DNA of 64,000 bases from Neurospora crassa OR74A (taxonomy: Eukaryota; Ascomycota; Sordariomycetes; Sordariales; Sordariaceae): positions 3,100,001-3,164,000 of the forward strand of contig NC_026503.1 of assembly GCF_000182925.2 (NCBI RefSeq), in the 5' to 3' direction. Below, piece by piece: positions 63,785 to 64,000 of this stretch. The notes under the pieces were generated by a model. That model ran no database searches. It was given only the letters and a program-made list of their open reading frames with translations, and was not told where the DNA came from. A program made the position numbers and the translations under genes. Position 1 is the first letter of the stretch; every line of letters begins with the position of its first letter.

Positions 63785-64000
63785 GCAGGTAGTACTTTAT
63801 CTGACCCCATGTAATTGTCAGTCGTTCAAAGTCGAGAAGAGCTCCGTTGCATTGAAGAAGCAAAGACACTATGTTGCGAAAGGCAAGGAAAACGGAAACA
63901 AAGGTAGCCCAAGTGATGACATTGGATACAGTATTAATGACAAGGAGATGTTGCCACACCAAACGCCGTATAAGCAAAGGGCTGGAACTGTCTAGCAGTT

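Overview
The window looks like nuclear chromosomal DNA of a filamentous ascomycete, most likely Neurospora or a close relative in the Sordariales. The genes are well spaced and on both strands. They carry a few short introns with GTRAGT-type donors and CTRAC/TACTAAC branch points. Leaders are long and C/T-rich, proteins are rich in Gln, Pro and Gly tracts, and simple-sequence repeats are common. The predicted DRS1 helicase is 829 residues; from memory this matches the Neurospora crassa protein. I found no rRNA or tRNA genes, CRISPR arrays, transposons or virus-derived elements.

Layout, left to right. 1-913: 3' end of a charged, low-complexity protein gene. 1378-4677 (-): long-form tRNase Z with a mitochondrial-type leader. 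5504-6528: secreted GH16-type glucanase-like protein. 8570-10886: single-pass membrane protein with a large proline-rich tail. 11544-14090: DEAD-box helicase DRS1 (60S ribosome assembly). 15356-17920: APP1-type phosphatidate phosphatase with SH3-binding proline motifs. 18850-19950: flavin-reductase-like split-barrel protein. 22430-25293: class II cAMP phosphodiesterase. 26180-30169 (-): Gln/Gly-rich, prion-like protein with a conserved C-terminal domain. 32132-38313: giant DIP2/CPS1-type protein (DMAP1-binding domain plus two AMP-binding domains). 39382-42537: amidase-signature gene that looks catalytically dead and possibly broken. 43088-45847 (-): membrane-anchored coiled-coil protein. 48191-49369 (-): Vam7-type PX/Qc-SNARE, followed in frame by a 190-codon extension ending in a hydrophobic segment. 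51184-52204 (-): EB1/Bim1 microtubule plus-end protein. 54257-55348: GT8 (glycogenin-like) glycosyltransferase. 55950-57252: unrecognised gene with frame problems. 57964-58776: Cys-containing small protein. 59339-60524 (-): clear pseudogene with many stops that fit C-to-T change. 62210-63784: Pth11/SAT4-type seven-helix receptor-like protein.

The genes do not form a pathway cluster. The left and middle parts are mostly conserved housekeeping genes (tRNA 3' processing, ribosome assembly, lipid signalling, cAMP turnover, vacuole fusion, microtubule tips). The segments 39-42 kb and 52-64 kb look more accessory, with decayed genes, a GT8 enzyme and a putative receptor. The most interesting signals are: (1) the open frame that continues past the TGA of the Vam7-type SNARE and ends in a membrane-segment-like stretch; (2) decay marks at three loci, mainly nonsense codons explicable as CpA-to-TpA, reminiscent of RIP; (3) an 11-bp minisatellite inside an amidase intron next to a (GAA)25 exon tract; (4) micro-exons of 14 and 23 nt in the EB1 and DIP2-type genes.
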